Of a stretch of DNA of 64,000 nt, positions 36,689-45,520 are shown piece after piece (position 1 is the first letter of the stretch; the number at the start of each line of letters is the position of its first letter). The stretch comes from MR-S7 sp000400995 (lineage in GTDB: Bacteria > Pseudomonadota > Gammaproteobacteria > Burkholderiales > Burkholderiaceae_C). The position numbers were made by a program, and so were the translations under genes. Location of the stretch: NCBI RefSeq assembly GCF_045291395.1, contig NZ_CP152342.1, positions 3,038,001-3,102,000 on the forward strand, read 5' to 3'. The notes below the pieces were generated by a model, which searched no databases, was not told where the DNA came from, and worked only from the letters and a program-made list of their open reading frames with translations.

Positions 36689-37975
36689 ATGCGCGCAGCA
36701 CTCTGGTTCCTGGCCCTGTTCGGCGTGGCCGTCGCCGTGGCGCTCTTCGCGGGCAACAACCAGGGCACGGTCACCCTGTTCTGGCCGCCCTACCGCATCG
36801 ACCTGTCGCTCAACATGGTGCTGCTGCTGCTGTTCGGCGGCTTCACCGTGCTCTATGCGGCGCTGCGCGCGCTGGCAGTGCTGCAGGAGCTGCCGCGCCA
36901 GGCCCGCCGCTGGCGCCTGGTGCAGAAGGAGCGCGCCATGCACGCCGCGCTGCTGGACGCGCTGTCGCAGTTGCTGGCCGGCCGCTTCCTGCGCGCGCGC
37001 AAGTCGGCGCTGGCCTCCATTTCCCAGGAAGAAGCCCTGGCCGAAGCCCGCGAGCCCGTGCCCCACGGCAGCCAGCTGCGCACGCTGGCCCTGCTGGTGG
37101 CCGCCGAAAGCTCCCACGCGCTGCAGGACCGCGCCACGCGCGAGGCGCACCTGGAGCAGGCCCTGGCCAGCATCCCCGCCGACGCCCCTGCCACCGAGCT
37201 GGAGCTGCGCGAAGGCGCGCAGCTGCGCGCCGCGCGCTGGTCGCTGGACGAGCGCGACACCGCCGCCGCGCTGGAGCGCCTGGCCGCCCTGCCCATGGGT
37301 GCCGCGCGCCGCACGCTGGCGCTGCGCGCCAAGCTCAAGGCCTCACGCCTGGCGCACCGCACCGGCGACGCGCTGGAAACTGCGCGCCTGCTGGCCAAGC
37401 ACCATGCCTTCTCGCCCGCAGCGGCCGAAAGCATCGTGCGCGGCCTGGCGCAGGAACTGATCAACAGCGCGCACGACCCGGCGCAGCTGCAGCGCATCTG
37501 GCAGGACAGCCTGGAGAGCGCCGAGCGCGCCATGCCCGAAGTGGCGGTGCACGCCGCGCAGCGCCTGGCGCAGCTGGGCGGCGACGGCCCGCAGGTGCGC
37601 ACCTGGCTCATGCCCGCCTGGGACCGCCTGGCCGGCACGGCGCAGCCCGCGCTGCCGGACGCGCTGGCCCTCAAGCTGGTGCGCGCGCTCGAAGCCAGCC
37701 TGGGCGACGTGGACGGCCGCTGGCTCGCAGCCATCGAGGCGGCCTGCCAGGCCAACCCGCGCGACGCGCGGCTGCAATACCTGGCCGCCATGGCCTGCCT
37801 GCGGCGCGAGCTGTGGGGCAAGGCCCAGCATCTGTTCAACCAGTCCGCACAGCATCTGACCGACCCAGGGTTGCGCGCAAGTGCCTGGCGCCACATGGCG
37901 GAGTTGGCGGAGCAGCGCGGCGACGGGGAGGCTGCCGCGCAGGCGTGGAAGCGGGCGGCGTTGCAGCACTCTTGA
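36689..37975 (+). CDS. hemY: HemY protein, TPR-type haem-biosynthesis associated
   Basis: 428 residues. The N-terminus has two membrane helices (ALWFLALFGVAVAVALFAGNNQGTVTLFWPPYRIDLSLN and VLLLLFGGFTVLYAALRAL) in the HemY_N arrangement, followed by helical TPR-like repeats in the periplasm (FLRARKSALASISQEEA; RAMPEVAVHAAQRLAQLGG; ARLQYLAAMACLRRELWGKAQ). It is the last gene of hemCDXY, 9 bp after hemX. Its exact biochemical role is unknown and it is unrelated to the B. subtilis oxidase of the same name. No classical terminator; palindromic DNA follows directly. Confidence 0.92.
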   Translation: MRAALWFLALFGVAVAVALFAGNNQGTVTLFWPPYRIDLSLNMVLLLLFGGFTVLYAALRALAVLQELPRQARRWRLVQKERAMHAALLDALSQLLAGRFLRARKSALASISQEEALAEAREPVPHGSQLRTLALLVAAESSHALQDRATREAHLEQALASIPADAPATELELREGAQLRAARWSLDERDTAAALERLAALPMGAARRTLALRAKLKASRLAHRTGDALETARLLAKHHAFSPAAAESIVRGLAQELINSAHDPAQLQRIWQDSLESAERAMPEVAVHAAQRLAQLGGDGPQVRTWLMPAWDRLAGTAQPALPDALALKLVRALEASLGDVDGRWLAAIEAACQANPRDARLQYLAAMACLRRELWGKAQHLFNQSAQHLTDPGLRASAWRHMAELAEQRGDGEAAAQAWKRAALQHS

Positions 37976-38035
37976 TTTCTGGGTCGAATGGCCTCTAGCG
38001 CTTATCTGGCAAGCGCAGGCAGCTATTCTTTTTGA
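37975..38035. repeat. Interspersed palindromic repeat, copy 13
   Basis: GGCCTCTAGCGCTTATCTGG, CAAGCGCAGGCAGCTATTC, TTTTTGA. It begins at the hemY stop codon and forms the left outer arm of a large palindromic region whose right outer arm is copy 14 in opposite orientation. Confidence 0.85.
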
Positions 38036-38053
38036 GTCTTCTTGGGTTGGTTT

Positions 38054-38509
38054 CATGTCGCTGGCCGGGATGTGCGCCCGGCGGCGCAGTCACTTTCTTT
38101 CGTCTCGCCGAAAGAAAGTCACCAAAGAAAGGGCGACCCTGCTGCCCGTGTCCCTCCGCTGCACTCGGCCTGGCCTTCGAGGCGCGCAGCGCCTGCGCGT
38201 TGGTGGCCGAGCGCAGCGATGGCCCGGCTCGTCCCCTCCCCTCTGTATGCGCCTGGGGCGCAATGCTTGCGGGGTGGGCATGGGCGTCGAAGCGCCCATG
38301 CTTCGTGATCTGACTCGCCGCAGTTGTTTGAACGGAGCGCCGCAGGCGCGCAGTGAGTTCTGCGGCGCACCCCGCAAGCGTTGCGACACAGGTTGCCCCG
38401 CAGCGCAGCGAAGGGGTCGCAGACAGCAGGGCGCGTTTCTTTGGTTCCTTTCTTGCCGCGCAGCAAGAAAGGAACTCGCCCGCCGGGGCGAGTCCCGGCT
38501 AGCCACATC
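38054..38509. mobile_element. 456-bp non-coding element with long imperfect terminal inverted repeats
   Basis: The left ~75 bp (GCTGGCCGGGATGTGCGCCC..., TTTCTTTCG, CGAAAGAAAGTCACCAAAG) is matched in reverse by the right end (CTTTGGTTCC, TTTCTTGCCGCGCAGCAAG, GGCGAGTCCCGGCTAGC). A second internal pair is GCAATGCTTGCGGGGTG with CACCCCGCAAGCGTTGCGA. Each terminal arm also contains its own hairpin (CTTTCTTTCGTCTCGCCG/AAAGAAAG). There is no convincing gene. It fills the space between hemY and the exporter operon. Probably a MITE-like or stem-loop element typical of the genome. Confidence 0.72.
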
Positions 38510-38563
38510 AAAAAAGAGAGCTGCCCACGCTCGCCAGATAAGCGCTACAGGTCAATTTCCTTA
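38507..38563. repeat. Interspersed palindromic repeat, copy 14
   Basis: AAAAAAGAGAGCTGCC, CGCTCGCCAGATAAGCGC, TACAGGTCAATTTCC. Inverted relative to copy 13 across the 456-bp element; it runs into the stop codon of the permease gene. Confidence 0.78.
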
Positions 38564-39679
38564 TGAAACCCGCCTGTCCCCCAACCACAGCAAAGCCCCC
38601 CAACTCCCCACAGCCATTCCCCCCAGCCACCCCAGATAAGGCCCCACAACCGCCACCGGCGCCCCTACCTGGTTAAGCCGCAAAGAAGCCTGAATCCCCG
38701 CCGTACTGGGCGAAAGCCAGCGCACCCACTGCAGCGGTTCGGGCAGCGCCTCCACCGGCCAGGTGAAGCCCCCCAGAAAAGCCAGCGGAATCGACGTGAA
38801 CAGCACCACCTGCAGCGCCCGCTCCCGGTCCGCCAGCCACCAGCCCAGCAGGCACGCACACCCCGCCACCGCCGGCACGAAGACCGCCAGCAGCGCCAGC
38901 GCCCCCGCCGGATTGCCCCCGTGCGGATAGTCCTGCCAGAGAAAGATCCACCCGAAATAGAACACCCCCGCGAGCCACCCCGGCACGCACAGCGCCAGCA
39001 GCCGCGCCAGCCACACGCGGGCGCCCGCATGGGCCAACCCCTGCTCGCGCAGCGTGCCCGTGAACAGCGCGCCGCCCATGAGCAGCGTCTGCTGCAGGAT
39101 CAGCACCGCCACGGCTGCGACGACGAAGGCGCCGTAGCCCTCGGTGGGATTGAACAGCGCCACCGCCTGTGCATTCACGGGCGAGCGGCTGGCCGCGGCC
39201 TGCAGCGCGCTCTGGCCGCCGGCCTGCAGGCGCCGCAGCTCCACGCCGGCGGACACAGTGCCGAACGCCTCGGCAAAGCCGTACTGCACCTGTTTGCTCG
39301 CCAGCGGATAGGCGCCGTTGGCGTAGACCGGCACCACCACGCCGGCACCGCGCACCACGTCGCGCTTGAGGCCGCGCGGGATCAGCGCGTAGCCCATGAC
39401 CTCGCCGCGCAGCAGGGCCTGCTGCGCGATGCCCTCGTCGCCGGTGACGATCTGCGGGTCGATGCGCGGGCTGGCCTGGGCGAAGCGCAGCATCTGCCGC
39501 GCCAGGCCCGAGGCGTCCTGCACCACCACGGCCACCGGCACGCGCTGCACCACCTCGTTGCCGTAGAACCAGGGGTAGAAGAAACCGTAGAGCACGGGCG
39601 CGCCGAACACCAGCAGCGCCACGCCCTTGTCGCGCAGCAGGGCGCGCAGGCTGTCGGTCCACAAGGCGAGGAAGCCCAT
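38561..39679 (-). CDS. ABC-2 type permease (second of pair)
   Basis: 372 residues with the ABC2_membrane_3 layout: an N-terminal helix (GVALLVFGAPVLYGFFYPWFYG), a ~150-residue periplasmic domain (VPVAVVVQDASGLARQML, VMGYALIPRGLKRDVVRGA), then five C-terminal helices (VVAAVAVLILQQTLLMGGALF, LAFLGGFTWPVEALPEPLQW). It resembles YhhJ/YbhR permeases. It lies directly downstream of a sister permease, an HlyD protein and a TolC protein; no ATPase gene is present in the cluster. Likely exports a hydrophobic compound or ion across the envelope. Confidence 0.85.
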   Translation of the reverse strand: MGFLALWTDSLRALLRDKGVALLVFGAPVLYGFFYPWFYGNEVVQRVPVAVVVQDASGLARQMLRFAQASPRIDPQIVTGDEGIAQQALLRGEVMGYALIPRGLKRDVVRGAGVVVPVYANGAYPLASKQVQYGFAEAFGTVSAGVELRRLQAGGQSALQAAASRSPVNAQAVALFNPTEGYGAFVVAAVAVLILQQTLLMGGALFTGTLREQGLAHAGARVWLARLLALCVPGWLAGVFYFGWIFLWQDYPHGGNPAGALALLAVFVPAVAGCACLLGWWLADRERALQVVLFTSIPLAFLGGFTWPVEALPEPLQWVRWLSPSTAGIQASLRLNQVGAPVAVVGPYLGWLGGMAVGSWGALLWLGDRRVS

Positions 39680-39681
39680 GC

Positions 39682-40850
39682 TCAGCGGCCCCCCAGGCCT
39701 CGGGCCTGCGCAGCCCGCGCGACAGGCCGGCCGCGGCCAGCGCCAGCAGCACCAGCGCGGCCAGCAGCAGGCCGCACACCACGGGCAGCGACTGCGCCAC
39801 GGGCGCGCCCATCTGCCACTGCTCGATCTGCAGCCGCGCGTAGTGCGTGTAGGGCATGGACAGCGCCCAGGCGCGGGCCCCGCCGCCCATCGCCAGCAGC
39901 GGAAAGCCCACGCCGCTGAACGCGAACGCGGGCGCCGACAGCAGCCCCGCGCCCGACAGCGCCGTGCGCAGCGACAGCGTGATGCCCGCCAGCGCGGCGC
40001 CCGCCGCGAGGCTCACGGCCACCAGCGCCGCCAGTCCCACGGCGATCCAGCCCATGCTGCCCGCCACGGCCCAGCCACGCAGTTGCGACAGGTACAGCAG
40101 GCATGCGAGCGCGCTGGCCCACAGCAGTGCGGCAGGCACCAGTAGCTTGCCCAGCAGGGCCGCGAGCACCTGGGGCAGGCGCGCCTGCGTACCCAGCCAG
40201 TCGCCGAGCGTGCGGTCGCGCAGCTCGCGCCCCACCGACCAGGCACCGGCCGTCATGGCCAGGATGTGCACCAGCGCCGGCACCAGCGCGGCGGCCAGGA
40301 ACTGCTCGTAGTTGGTGGAGACGTTGAACAGCGCCACGAGTTGCGTCCTGACCGGCTCGATGCGCGTGCGCAGCGCCTGCGCGGGCTCGCCGCGCCTGGC
40401 GCGCGCCTGCATCTCGATGCCGGCCGACAACGTGCCCACCACCTGCCGCACGTCGCGCTGCAGCAGGCTGGAATGGGTGGCGAGCTGCGCGTTGTGCAGC
40501 AGTGTGACGGCACCGCCCGCGCCACGCTTCACGTCGCGCTCCAGGTGGGGCGGGATGTGCACCACGCCGTACACGTCCATGCGCTGCAGCACGTCGGTGG
40601 CCTCCAGGCGGTTCAGCACGTGCTGGCGCACCTCCAGGCCGGGCGTGGCCTGCAGCATGCGCACCAGCTGGCGCGAGAGGGCCGAGGGGTCTTCGTTCCA
40701 CACGGCGATGGGCAGGCGGTAGGGCTGGCCCGCAGCGAAGATCCAGCACAGCAGCGCCATGGCCAGCAGCGGCACCCAGCTCACCATGGCCCAGTCCCAC
40801 GGGCGGGCGCGCAGCAGCCGCCATTCGCGCCGCAGGCTGGCGAATAGCAT
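39682..40850 (-). CDS. ABC-2 type permease (first of pair), 3' end disturbed at C-run 39689-39694
   Basis: Starts at ATG 40850, overlapping the HlyD stop (TGATG). About 385 residues in the same layout as its downstream sister: LRARPWDWAMVSWVPLLAMALL, periplasmic part with LPIAVWNEDPSALSRQLVRML and VYGVVHIPPHLERDVKRG, then helices (LVPALVHILAMTAGAW, GITLSLRTALSGAGLLSAPAF). At the extreme 3' end (GLSRGLRRPEAWG) a run of six C on the plus strand puts the frame out so that it would run on through the next gene; seven would give WGGR and a TGA four nt before the next ATG, which is the expected end at 39682. I take the end as 39682. Confidence 0.8.
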
Positions 40851-41854
40851 CACTCCACCACCACGCTCATGCCGGGGCGCGCGCCTTCGATGGGCGTGGC
40901 GGGCCGCGCGCGCACCTCGAACGTGCGCGCGTCGAACCCCTGGCTGCCGCGCGTGGTGCGCCAGGTGGCGAAGTCGGGCAGCACGCCGAGGTAGTAGACG
41001 CTGAACTCCGCCGTGCGGTCCAGCGCGGGCAGGCGGCCGGTGAATTGGGTGCCCACAGCAAAGCGCTGGAGCTGGTCCTCGCGCACGTTCAGCACCACCC
41101 ACTGATCCTGCAGGTCGACCACGGTGACCACGGCCACGCCCTGGGGCGATAGCTCGCCCGCCTTGGCGAGCACGTTGGCCACCTCGCCACCCACGGGGCT
41201 GCGCAGCTGGGTTTCGGCGCGCGCGGCCTCGACCTCGGCGATCACGCCGTCCACCTGGCGCACCTGGGCGGCGGCTGCCGCCTTGTCCTCGGTGCGCGCG
41301 CCGCTCGCGGCCATCTCGTACTGAGCGCGCGCCGCCTCGGCCTGCGCGGCGGAGGCGCGCCAATTGGTGTGCGCTTCGTCGCGCTTCTGCGCGGCGACGA
41401 GGCCCTGGGTGAACAGGCTCTGCACGCGGTCGTAGGAGGTTTTGGCCAGGTCCGCCGCTGCCTGCGCGCGCTGCCAGTTGAGGCGGGCCATGCGCACCTC
41501 CTCGGGCCGCGCGCCGTTGCCCGCCTTGTCGGCCACGGCCTGGGCCGCCGCACGCGCGGCCTCGGCCTGGGCCAGCTTGGCCTGCACCTCGGGGCTGTCC
41601 ATCTCGATGAGCAGGTCGCCGGGCTGGATCTGCTGCCCCTCCTTGACCAGCACCTTGGCGATGCGCGCCGTGACCTTGGGCGCGATGTCGGACTCGCGCG
41701 CCTCCATCTGGCCCTGGAAATAGGGCTGGGGCGGCTGCGACGCGCGCCAGAAGCCCCAGGCCACGAAGGCCAGCACGGCCAGACCGGCGATCAGCAGCGC
41801 CCAGGGAAAGCGGGAGGGTCGAGGAGCGGGGGGTGCAGGGGATGTGGTGGTCAT
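40850..41854 (-). CDS. HlyD-family periplasmic adaptor (membrane fusion protein)
   Basis: 334 residues from ATG 41854, overlapping the TolC-family stop (ATGA). One N-terminal membrane helix (FPWALLIAGLAVLAFVAWGFW), a biotinyl-lipoyl half (YFQGQMEARESDIAPKVTARI, VKEGQQIQPGDLLIEMD), a coiled-coil hairpin (QAEAARAAAQAVADKAG ... YEMAASGARTEDKAAAAAQV), the second lipoyl half (LRSPVGGEVANVLAKAGELSP) and a beta-barrel (VNVREDQL-like LNVREDQLQRFAVGTQFTG). It joins inner-membrane permeases to the TolC channel; YbhG/YhiI type. Confidence 0.92.
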   Translation of the reverse strand: MTTTSPAPPAPRPSRFPWALLIAGLAVLAFVAWGFWRASQPPQPYFQGQMEARESDIAPKVTARIAKVLVKEGQQIQPGDLLIEMDSPEVQAKLAQAEAARAAAQAVADKAGNGARPEEVRMARLNWQRAQAAADLAKTSYDRVQSLFTQGLVAAQKRDEAHTNWRASAAQAEAARAQYEMAASGARTEDKAAAAAQVRQVDGVIAEVEAARAETQLRSPVGGEVANVLAKAGELSPQGVAVVTVVDLQDQWVVLNVREDQLQRFAVGTQFTGRLPALDRTAEFSVYYLGVLPDFATWRTTRGSQGFDARTFEVRARPATPIEGARPGMSVVVE

Positions 41855-43263
41855 GGTGCGTCGGATGCGATCTGGATGTCGGCCTGGGCGCGGTAGCGGT
41901 CGAACTCGTCGCTCTGGCCCGTGCTCTCCAGCAGCGCGGCCAGGGCCTGCACGTACTGGTGGGCGGTCTGCGCGCGCTCGGTCTGCACTTTCGTCAGGTT
42001 GAGTTCGGCGTCGATCAGCTCCAGCGCGGTGCCGGTGCCTTCGCGCAGGCTGGCCGTGCGCAGGCGCAGCAGCTCGCGCGCCAGGTTCTCCTGCGCCTGC
42101 TGTGCGAAGTACTGCGTGCGGGCCTGGTCCACGACCAGCCAGTTCTTTTCGACCAGCAGGGCGATGTCGGACAGGGCCTGCTCGCGCGTCAGCTCGGCCT
42201 GCTCGATCTTGCGCTGCGAGGACGCGGCCAGCGCGTCGCGGTCGATGCTGTCCCACAGCGTCCAGCGCACGGCCACGCCGGCCACCCAGTTGGGCTTGCC
42301 GCCGGTGTTGACCTCGCGCATGCCGAAGCCCAGCACCTGCGGGCGGCGCAGCGCCTCCTGAGCCTCGTGCAGTGCGCCAGCCTGGCGGCGCTTGGCCTGC
42401 ACCTTGTCCAGGCCCGGGTGGTGCCGGTGGGCCGCGTCGATGAAGCCCTGCAGTGGCGGTAGCGGCTGGCTGGCGACGAACAGCGGGCTGGTGGGCTGCA
42501 CGCGCGCGGCGGCCTTGAGCGTGCGCGCGAGCGCCGTGGCCGCCAGGTCCGCATCGCCCCGCGCCCTGCGCGCCTGCTGCTCGGCGTCGGCCAGCGCGGC
42601 CTGGGCCTGCAGGCGTTCGAGCTGCGAGATCACGCCCGTGCGCAGCATGCGCTGCGCGGCGGCGTCGTGCTCGCGCACGCCCGCCAGCGCGCGTTCGCGC
42701 AGCCGCGCCGCACGCTCGGCCAGCTGCGCCCCGAAATAGCGCTGCACCAGCAGCGACTGCAGGCCGTGCGCGCTCGCCGCGGCATCGGCCACGGCCTCGT
42801 CGGCCATGGCGTCCAGCTCGCCGCGCACCGCGTCGCCCAGGCCGCCGATGTACAGCGGCCACAGCAGCGACACGCTGGCCGATGCGCGGTTGGCCTTGCG
42901 CTGCAGGTCGATGCTGGAGGGCAGCTGGGGCAGTTGCGGGGCGGCGGCGCCCAGCTCCGGCGGCAGGTGGCCCAGCACCCCGTCGAGCGCATGGCGGGCC
43001 GGGTCCAGGCTGATGTCGGCGCTCGCCGAATAGCGGTAGCCCATGCCGGTCACCGCGACGGACGGGCCGCCCAGCCCCTGCATGCCCTCGCGGCGCAGGC
43101 GCGCGCTCTCCACCGCCTTGGCGGAAGCCGCGAGCTGGTCGGAGCCCGACAGCAGGAGCTGCTGCGCCTGCGCGAAGCTGAGCGGGCTGCCGCCCTCGGC
43201 CAGCGCGGGCGCCGCGCCGGCGGCCAGCGCGAGCGCCAGCAGCCACGATGCGTTCGGATTCAC
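41851..43263 (-). CDS. TolC-family outer-membrane efflux protein
   Basis: About 470 residues. Start taken as GTG 43263 (then NPNASWLLALALAAGAAPALAEG, a signal peptide); a TTG at 43278 would add five residues. Two OEP repeats: LSFAQAQQLLLSGSDQLAASAKAVESARL in the first and FIDAAHRHHPGLDKVQAKRRQAGALHEAQ in the second, with long alpha-helical heptads and the barrel strands VSLLWPLYIGG and VAVRWTLWDSIDRDAL. It forms the outer-membrane channel of the tripartite exporter whose adaptor and permeases follow in the same operon. Confidence 0.9.
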   Translation of the reverse strand: MNPNASWLLALALAAGAAPALAEGGSPLSFAQAQQLLLSGSDQLAASAKAVESARLRREGMQGLGGPSVAVTGMGYRYSASADISLDPARHALDGVLGHLPPELGAAAPQLPQLPSSIDLQRKANRASASVSLLWPLYIGGLGDAVRGELDAMADEAVADAAASAHGLQSLLVQRYFGAQLAERAARLRERALAGVREHDAAAQRMLRTGVISQLERLQAQAALADAEQQARRARGDADLAATALARTLKAAARVQPTSPLFVASQPLPPLQGFIDAAHRHHPGLDKVQAKRRQAGALHEAQEALRRPQVLGFGMREVNTGGKPNWVAGVAVRWTLWDSIDRDALAASSQRKIEQAELTREQALSDIALLVEKNWLVVDQARTQYFAQQAQENLARELLRLRTASLREGTGTALELIDAELNLTKVQTERAQTAHQYVQALAALLESTGQSDEFDRYRAQADIQIASDAP

Positions 43264-43317
43264 TTCGTCACACCCCAAAGAAAGAGATACGCCTGGGCAT
43301 TGTGCCCAAGCCGGATG

Positions 43318-44211
43318 TCAGGCTCCCTTGTCGAAGGCCGCGCCCTGCTCCAGCAGCCAGTCGCAGAAGGTCTTGACCACCGGATCGTGCTGGCGCTCGG
43401 CGCGCGTGATGACGAAGTAGCCGGGCGTGTTCAGCACCATGTCGCCAAAGGGCGCGACGAGCTGGCCGGAAGCGAGGTCGGGCGCGACCAGCGGCGAATA
43501 GCCCATCGCCACGCCGATGCCGTCGATGGCCGCCTGCAGGCAGAAGTACAGGTGCTCCAGCTCCAGCGACTGCGCGGGCACCACGCGGCTGTGGTGGGCG
43601 ATGGCGAGCCAGTCGTCCCACGCGGTACGCCGCGCGGGGCAGTGCAGGATGGTGTGGCGCGCCAGGTCGGCGATGCGCGCGAGCGGCACGCGCTCCAGCA
43701 GCGCGGGCGAGCACACGGGGAACGCCGTCTCCGACAGCACGCGCACCTTGTGCAGGCCCGTGACCTCGTGCGGCTCGCGGCGGATGACCACGTCGATGTT
43801 GGCGGGCAGGCGGCTCATGGGCTCCAGCCCGGTGGAGATCTGCACCTCGATGTGCGGGTGCAACGCGCGGAACTGCGCCAGGCGCGGGAACAGCCAGCGC
43901 ATGGTGAACGTGGGCAGCGCGTTCACGCGCAGCACCTCGTGCACGCTGATGCGCCGCGACGCCGAGGCGATGGCCGCGAGCGCCGGGCTGATCGAGTCGA
44001 GGTAGAGGCGCCCCTGGTCGGTCAGCGCCACCGACTTGCCCCGGCGCAGGAACAGCGGCACGCCCAGCCAGCCCTCCAGCGCCTTGATCTGGTGGCTCAC
44101 GGCGCCGTGCGTCACGGCCAGCTCATCGGCCGCCCTGGAAAAACTCAGCAGCCGCCCGGCGGCCTCGAAGGCGCGGATGGAGCCGAGCGGCGGCAGGCGG
44201 TGCAGGGCCAT
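43318..44211 (-). CDS. LysR-family transcriptional regulator (GcvA/TrpI-like)
   Basis: 297 residues from ATG 44211. N-terminal winged HTH (LGSIRAFEAAGRLLSFSRAADELAVTHGAVSHQIKALEGWLG) has the GcvA-type wording; the C-terminal effector domain follows (PHIEVQISTGLEPMSRLPANIDVVIRR, GIGVAMGYSPLVAPDLASGQLVAPF). It is divergent from the CoA-transferase operon, which it probably controls in response to a pathway intermediate. The 103-bp spacer contains an inverted CAAGAC/GTCTTG pair at about 44231-44265. Confidence 0.9.
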   Translation of the reverse strand: MALHRLPPLGSIRAFEAAGRLLSFSRAADELAVTHGAVSHQIKALEGWLGVPLFLRRGKSVALTDQGRLYLDSISPALAAIASASRRISVHEVLRVNALPTFTMRWLFPRLAQFRALHPHIEVQISTGLEPMSRLPANIDVVIRREPHEVTGLHKVRVLSETAFPVCSPALLERVPLARIADLARHTILHCPARRTAWDDWLAIAHHSRVVPAQSLELEHLYFCLQAAIDGIGVAMGYSPLVAPDLASGQLVAPFGDMVLNTPGYFVITRAERQHDPVVKTFCDWLLEQGAAFDKGA

Positions 44212-44228
44212 GATGTGAATTTTATTGA

Positions 44229-44268
44229 CAAGACCGGGCAGTTTATATCGTTTGATTGTCTTGCCCAC
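44229..44268. promoter_or_regulatory. Candidate LysR operator (inverted CAAGAC / GTCTTG)
   Basis: GACAAGACCGGG and GATTGTCTTGCCC form an interrupted dyad in the AT-richer spacer between the LysR gene and the CoA-transferase gene; LysR proteins usually bind such dyads in divergent spacers. Confidence 0.4.
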
Positions 44269-44314
44269 CCCTGATGGAATGTGAGCCTGATTCAATCAAG
44301 GAGACAACAACGCC

Positions 44315-45520
44315 ATGCTTTCAGGCAAACGCATCCTGGACCTGAGCTGGGTGCTCGGCGGCCCCTTCGCGGGCCAGCTCCTCGCGCAGCTCGGCGCCGA
44401 GGTCATCAAGGTGGAGGCGCTGGACGGCGACCTCGCACGCCGCGTGCCGCCCGTCTCGGACACGCAGGACTCGCCCTTCTTCCTGTCCGTCAACCGGGGC
44501 AAGCGCAGCATCGCGCTGGATCTGAAGTCGCCCGGCGGCCGGCAGGCGCTGTACGACCTGGTGCGCACGGCCGACGCGGTGATCTACGGCTTCGCGCCCT
44601 CGGTGCCCAAGCGGCTGGGGCTGGATTTCGACACTTTGAGCGCGGTGAACCCGCGCATCGTCGTGGCGCAGATCATCGGCCTGCACGACGAGGGCGAGTG
44701 GGCCGACGCGCCCGCGTTCGACCTGATGCTGCAGGCCCTCTCCGGCGTGATGAGCATCACCGGCGAGGAGGGCGGCAAGCCCGTGCGCGTGGGCTACCAG
44801 GTGGCCGACCTTGCGGGCGGGCTGTACCTGGCGCTGGCGACGGTGGCGGCGCTGGTCAAGGCGCTGACCACGGGGCGCGGCGAGCAGGTGCAGATCTCGC
44901 TCTACGACGCACAGATCGCCATGCTCACCTGGCAGGCCCAGGGCCGGCTCTGCGGCGGCCCGGTGCCGCGCGCCACGGGTGCGCGCCACGCGATGATCGC
45001 GCCCAGCGACACCTACCTGGCGGCCGACGGCAAGTGGATCGCCCTCGCGCCCACGGGCGAGGCGTTCTGGCGCAAGCTCTGCGAAACGCTGGGCCGCCCG
45101 GCGCTGGCCGACGACGCGCGCTTTCGCGACGGCGCCGCGCGCATCGCCCACATCGACGAGCTCACCGCCGAGCTGGGCGCGCTGGTCGCCACGCGTCCCT
45201 CGGCCGAATGGCTGGCGCTGTTCGCCGCCGCGCGCGTCCCCGCCTCGCTGGTGAACAGCGTGGACGAAGCACTGCGCCACCCCCTCACCCAGGCGCGCCG
45301 CATGGTCGAGCCCGTGCCCCGCCCGGATACGGGCGAGACGGTGGAGATGCTGGGCAACCCCTTCAAGTACGGCGGCACGCCGGTGCTCCATTACCCGCCC
45401 GCCTTCGCCGCCGACACCGCCGACGTGCTGCAGCGCGTGGCGGGCTATTCGCCCGAACGGATCGCCGCGCTGGCCGGGCAAGGCGCCATCGCGCTGCCCG
45501 CACAGGAGGCCACGGCATGA
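44315..45520 (+). CDS. CaiB/BaiF family CoA-transferase (class III)
   Basis: 401 residues. RILDLSWVLGGPFAGQLLAQLGAEVIKVE and LSVNRGKRSIALDLKSPGGR are the class III N-terminal blocks; the catalytic Asp lies in VGYQVADLAGGLYLA, followed by LVKALTTGRGEQVQISLYDA. It transfers CoA from succinyl-CoA or acyl-CoA to a carboxylic acid. The gene has AAGGAGA before its ATG and its stop overlaps the acyl-CoA dehydrogenase start (ATGA). Context suggests activation of a short branched or aromatic acid before beta-oxidation-like reduction; the substrate is not identified. Confidence 0.92.
   Translation: MLSGKRILDLSWVLGGPFAGQLLAQLGAEVIKVEALDGDLARRVPPVSDTQDSPFFLSVNRGKRSIALDLKSPGGRQALYDLVRTADAVIYGFAPSVPKRLGLDFDTLSAVNPRIVVAQIIGLHDEGEWADAPAFDLMLQALSGVMSITGEEGGKPVRVGYQVADLAGGLYLALATVAALVKALTTGRGEQVQISLYDAQIAMLTWQAQGRLCGGPVPRATGARHAMIAPSDTYLAADGKWIALAPTGEAFWRKLCETLGRPALADDARFRDGAARIAHIDELTAELGALVATRPSAEWLALFAAARVPASLVNSVDEALRHPLTQARRMVEPVPRPDTGETVEMLGNPFKYGGTPVLHYPPAFAADTADVLQRVAGYSPERIAALAGQGAIALPAQEATA

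Noticed and set aside
38090..38511. Short ORFs (88-138 aa) in the palindromic element
   Set aside because: Several overlapping frames on both strands with no ribosome sites; they arise from the inverted repeats.
30877..38563. Very long antisense frames across ppc, haem and exporter genes (for example 1232 aa)
   Set aside because: Mirror frames of real genes; no domain content and incompatible with well-supported genes on the other strand.
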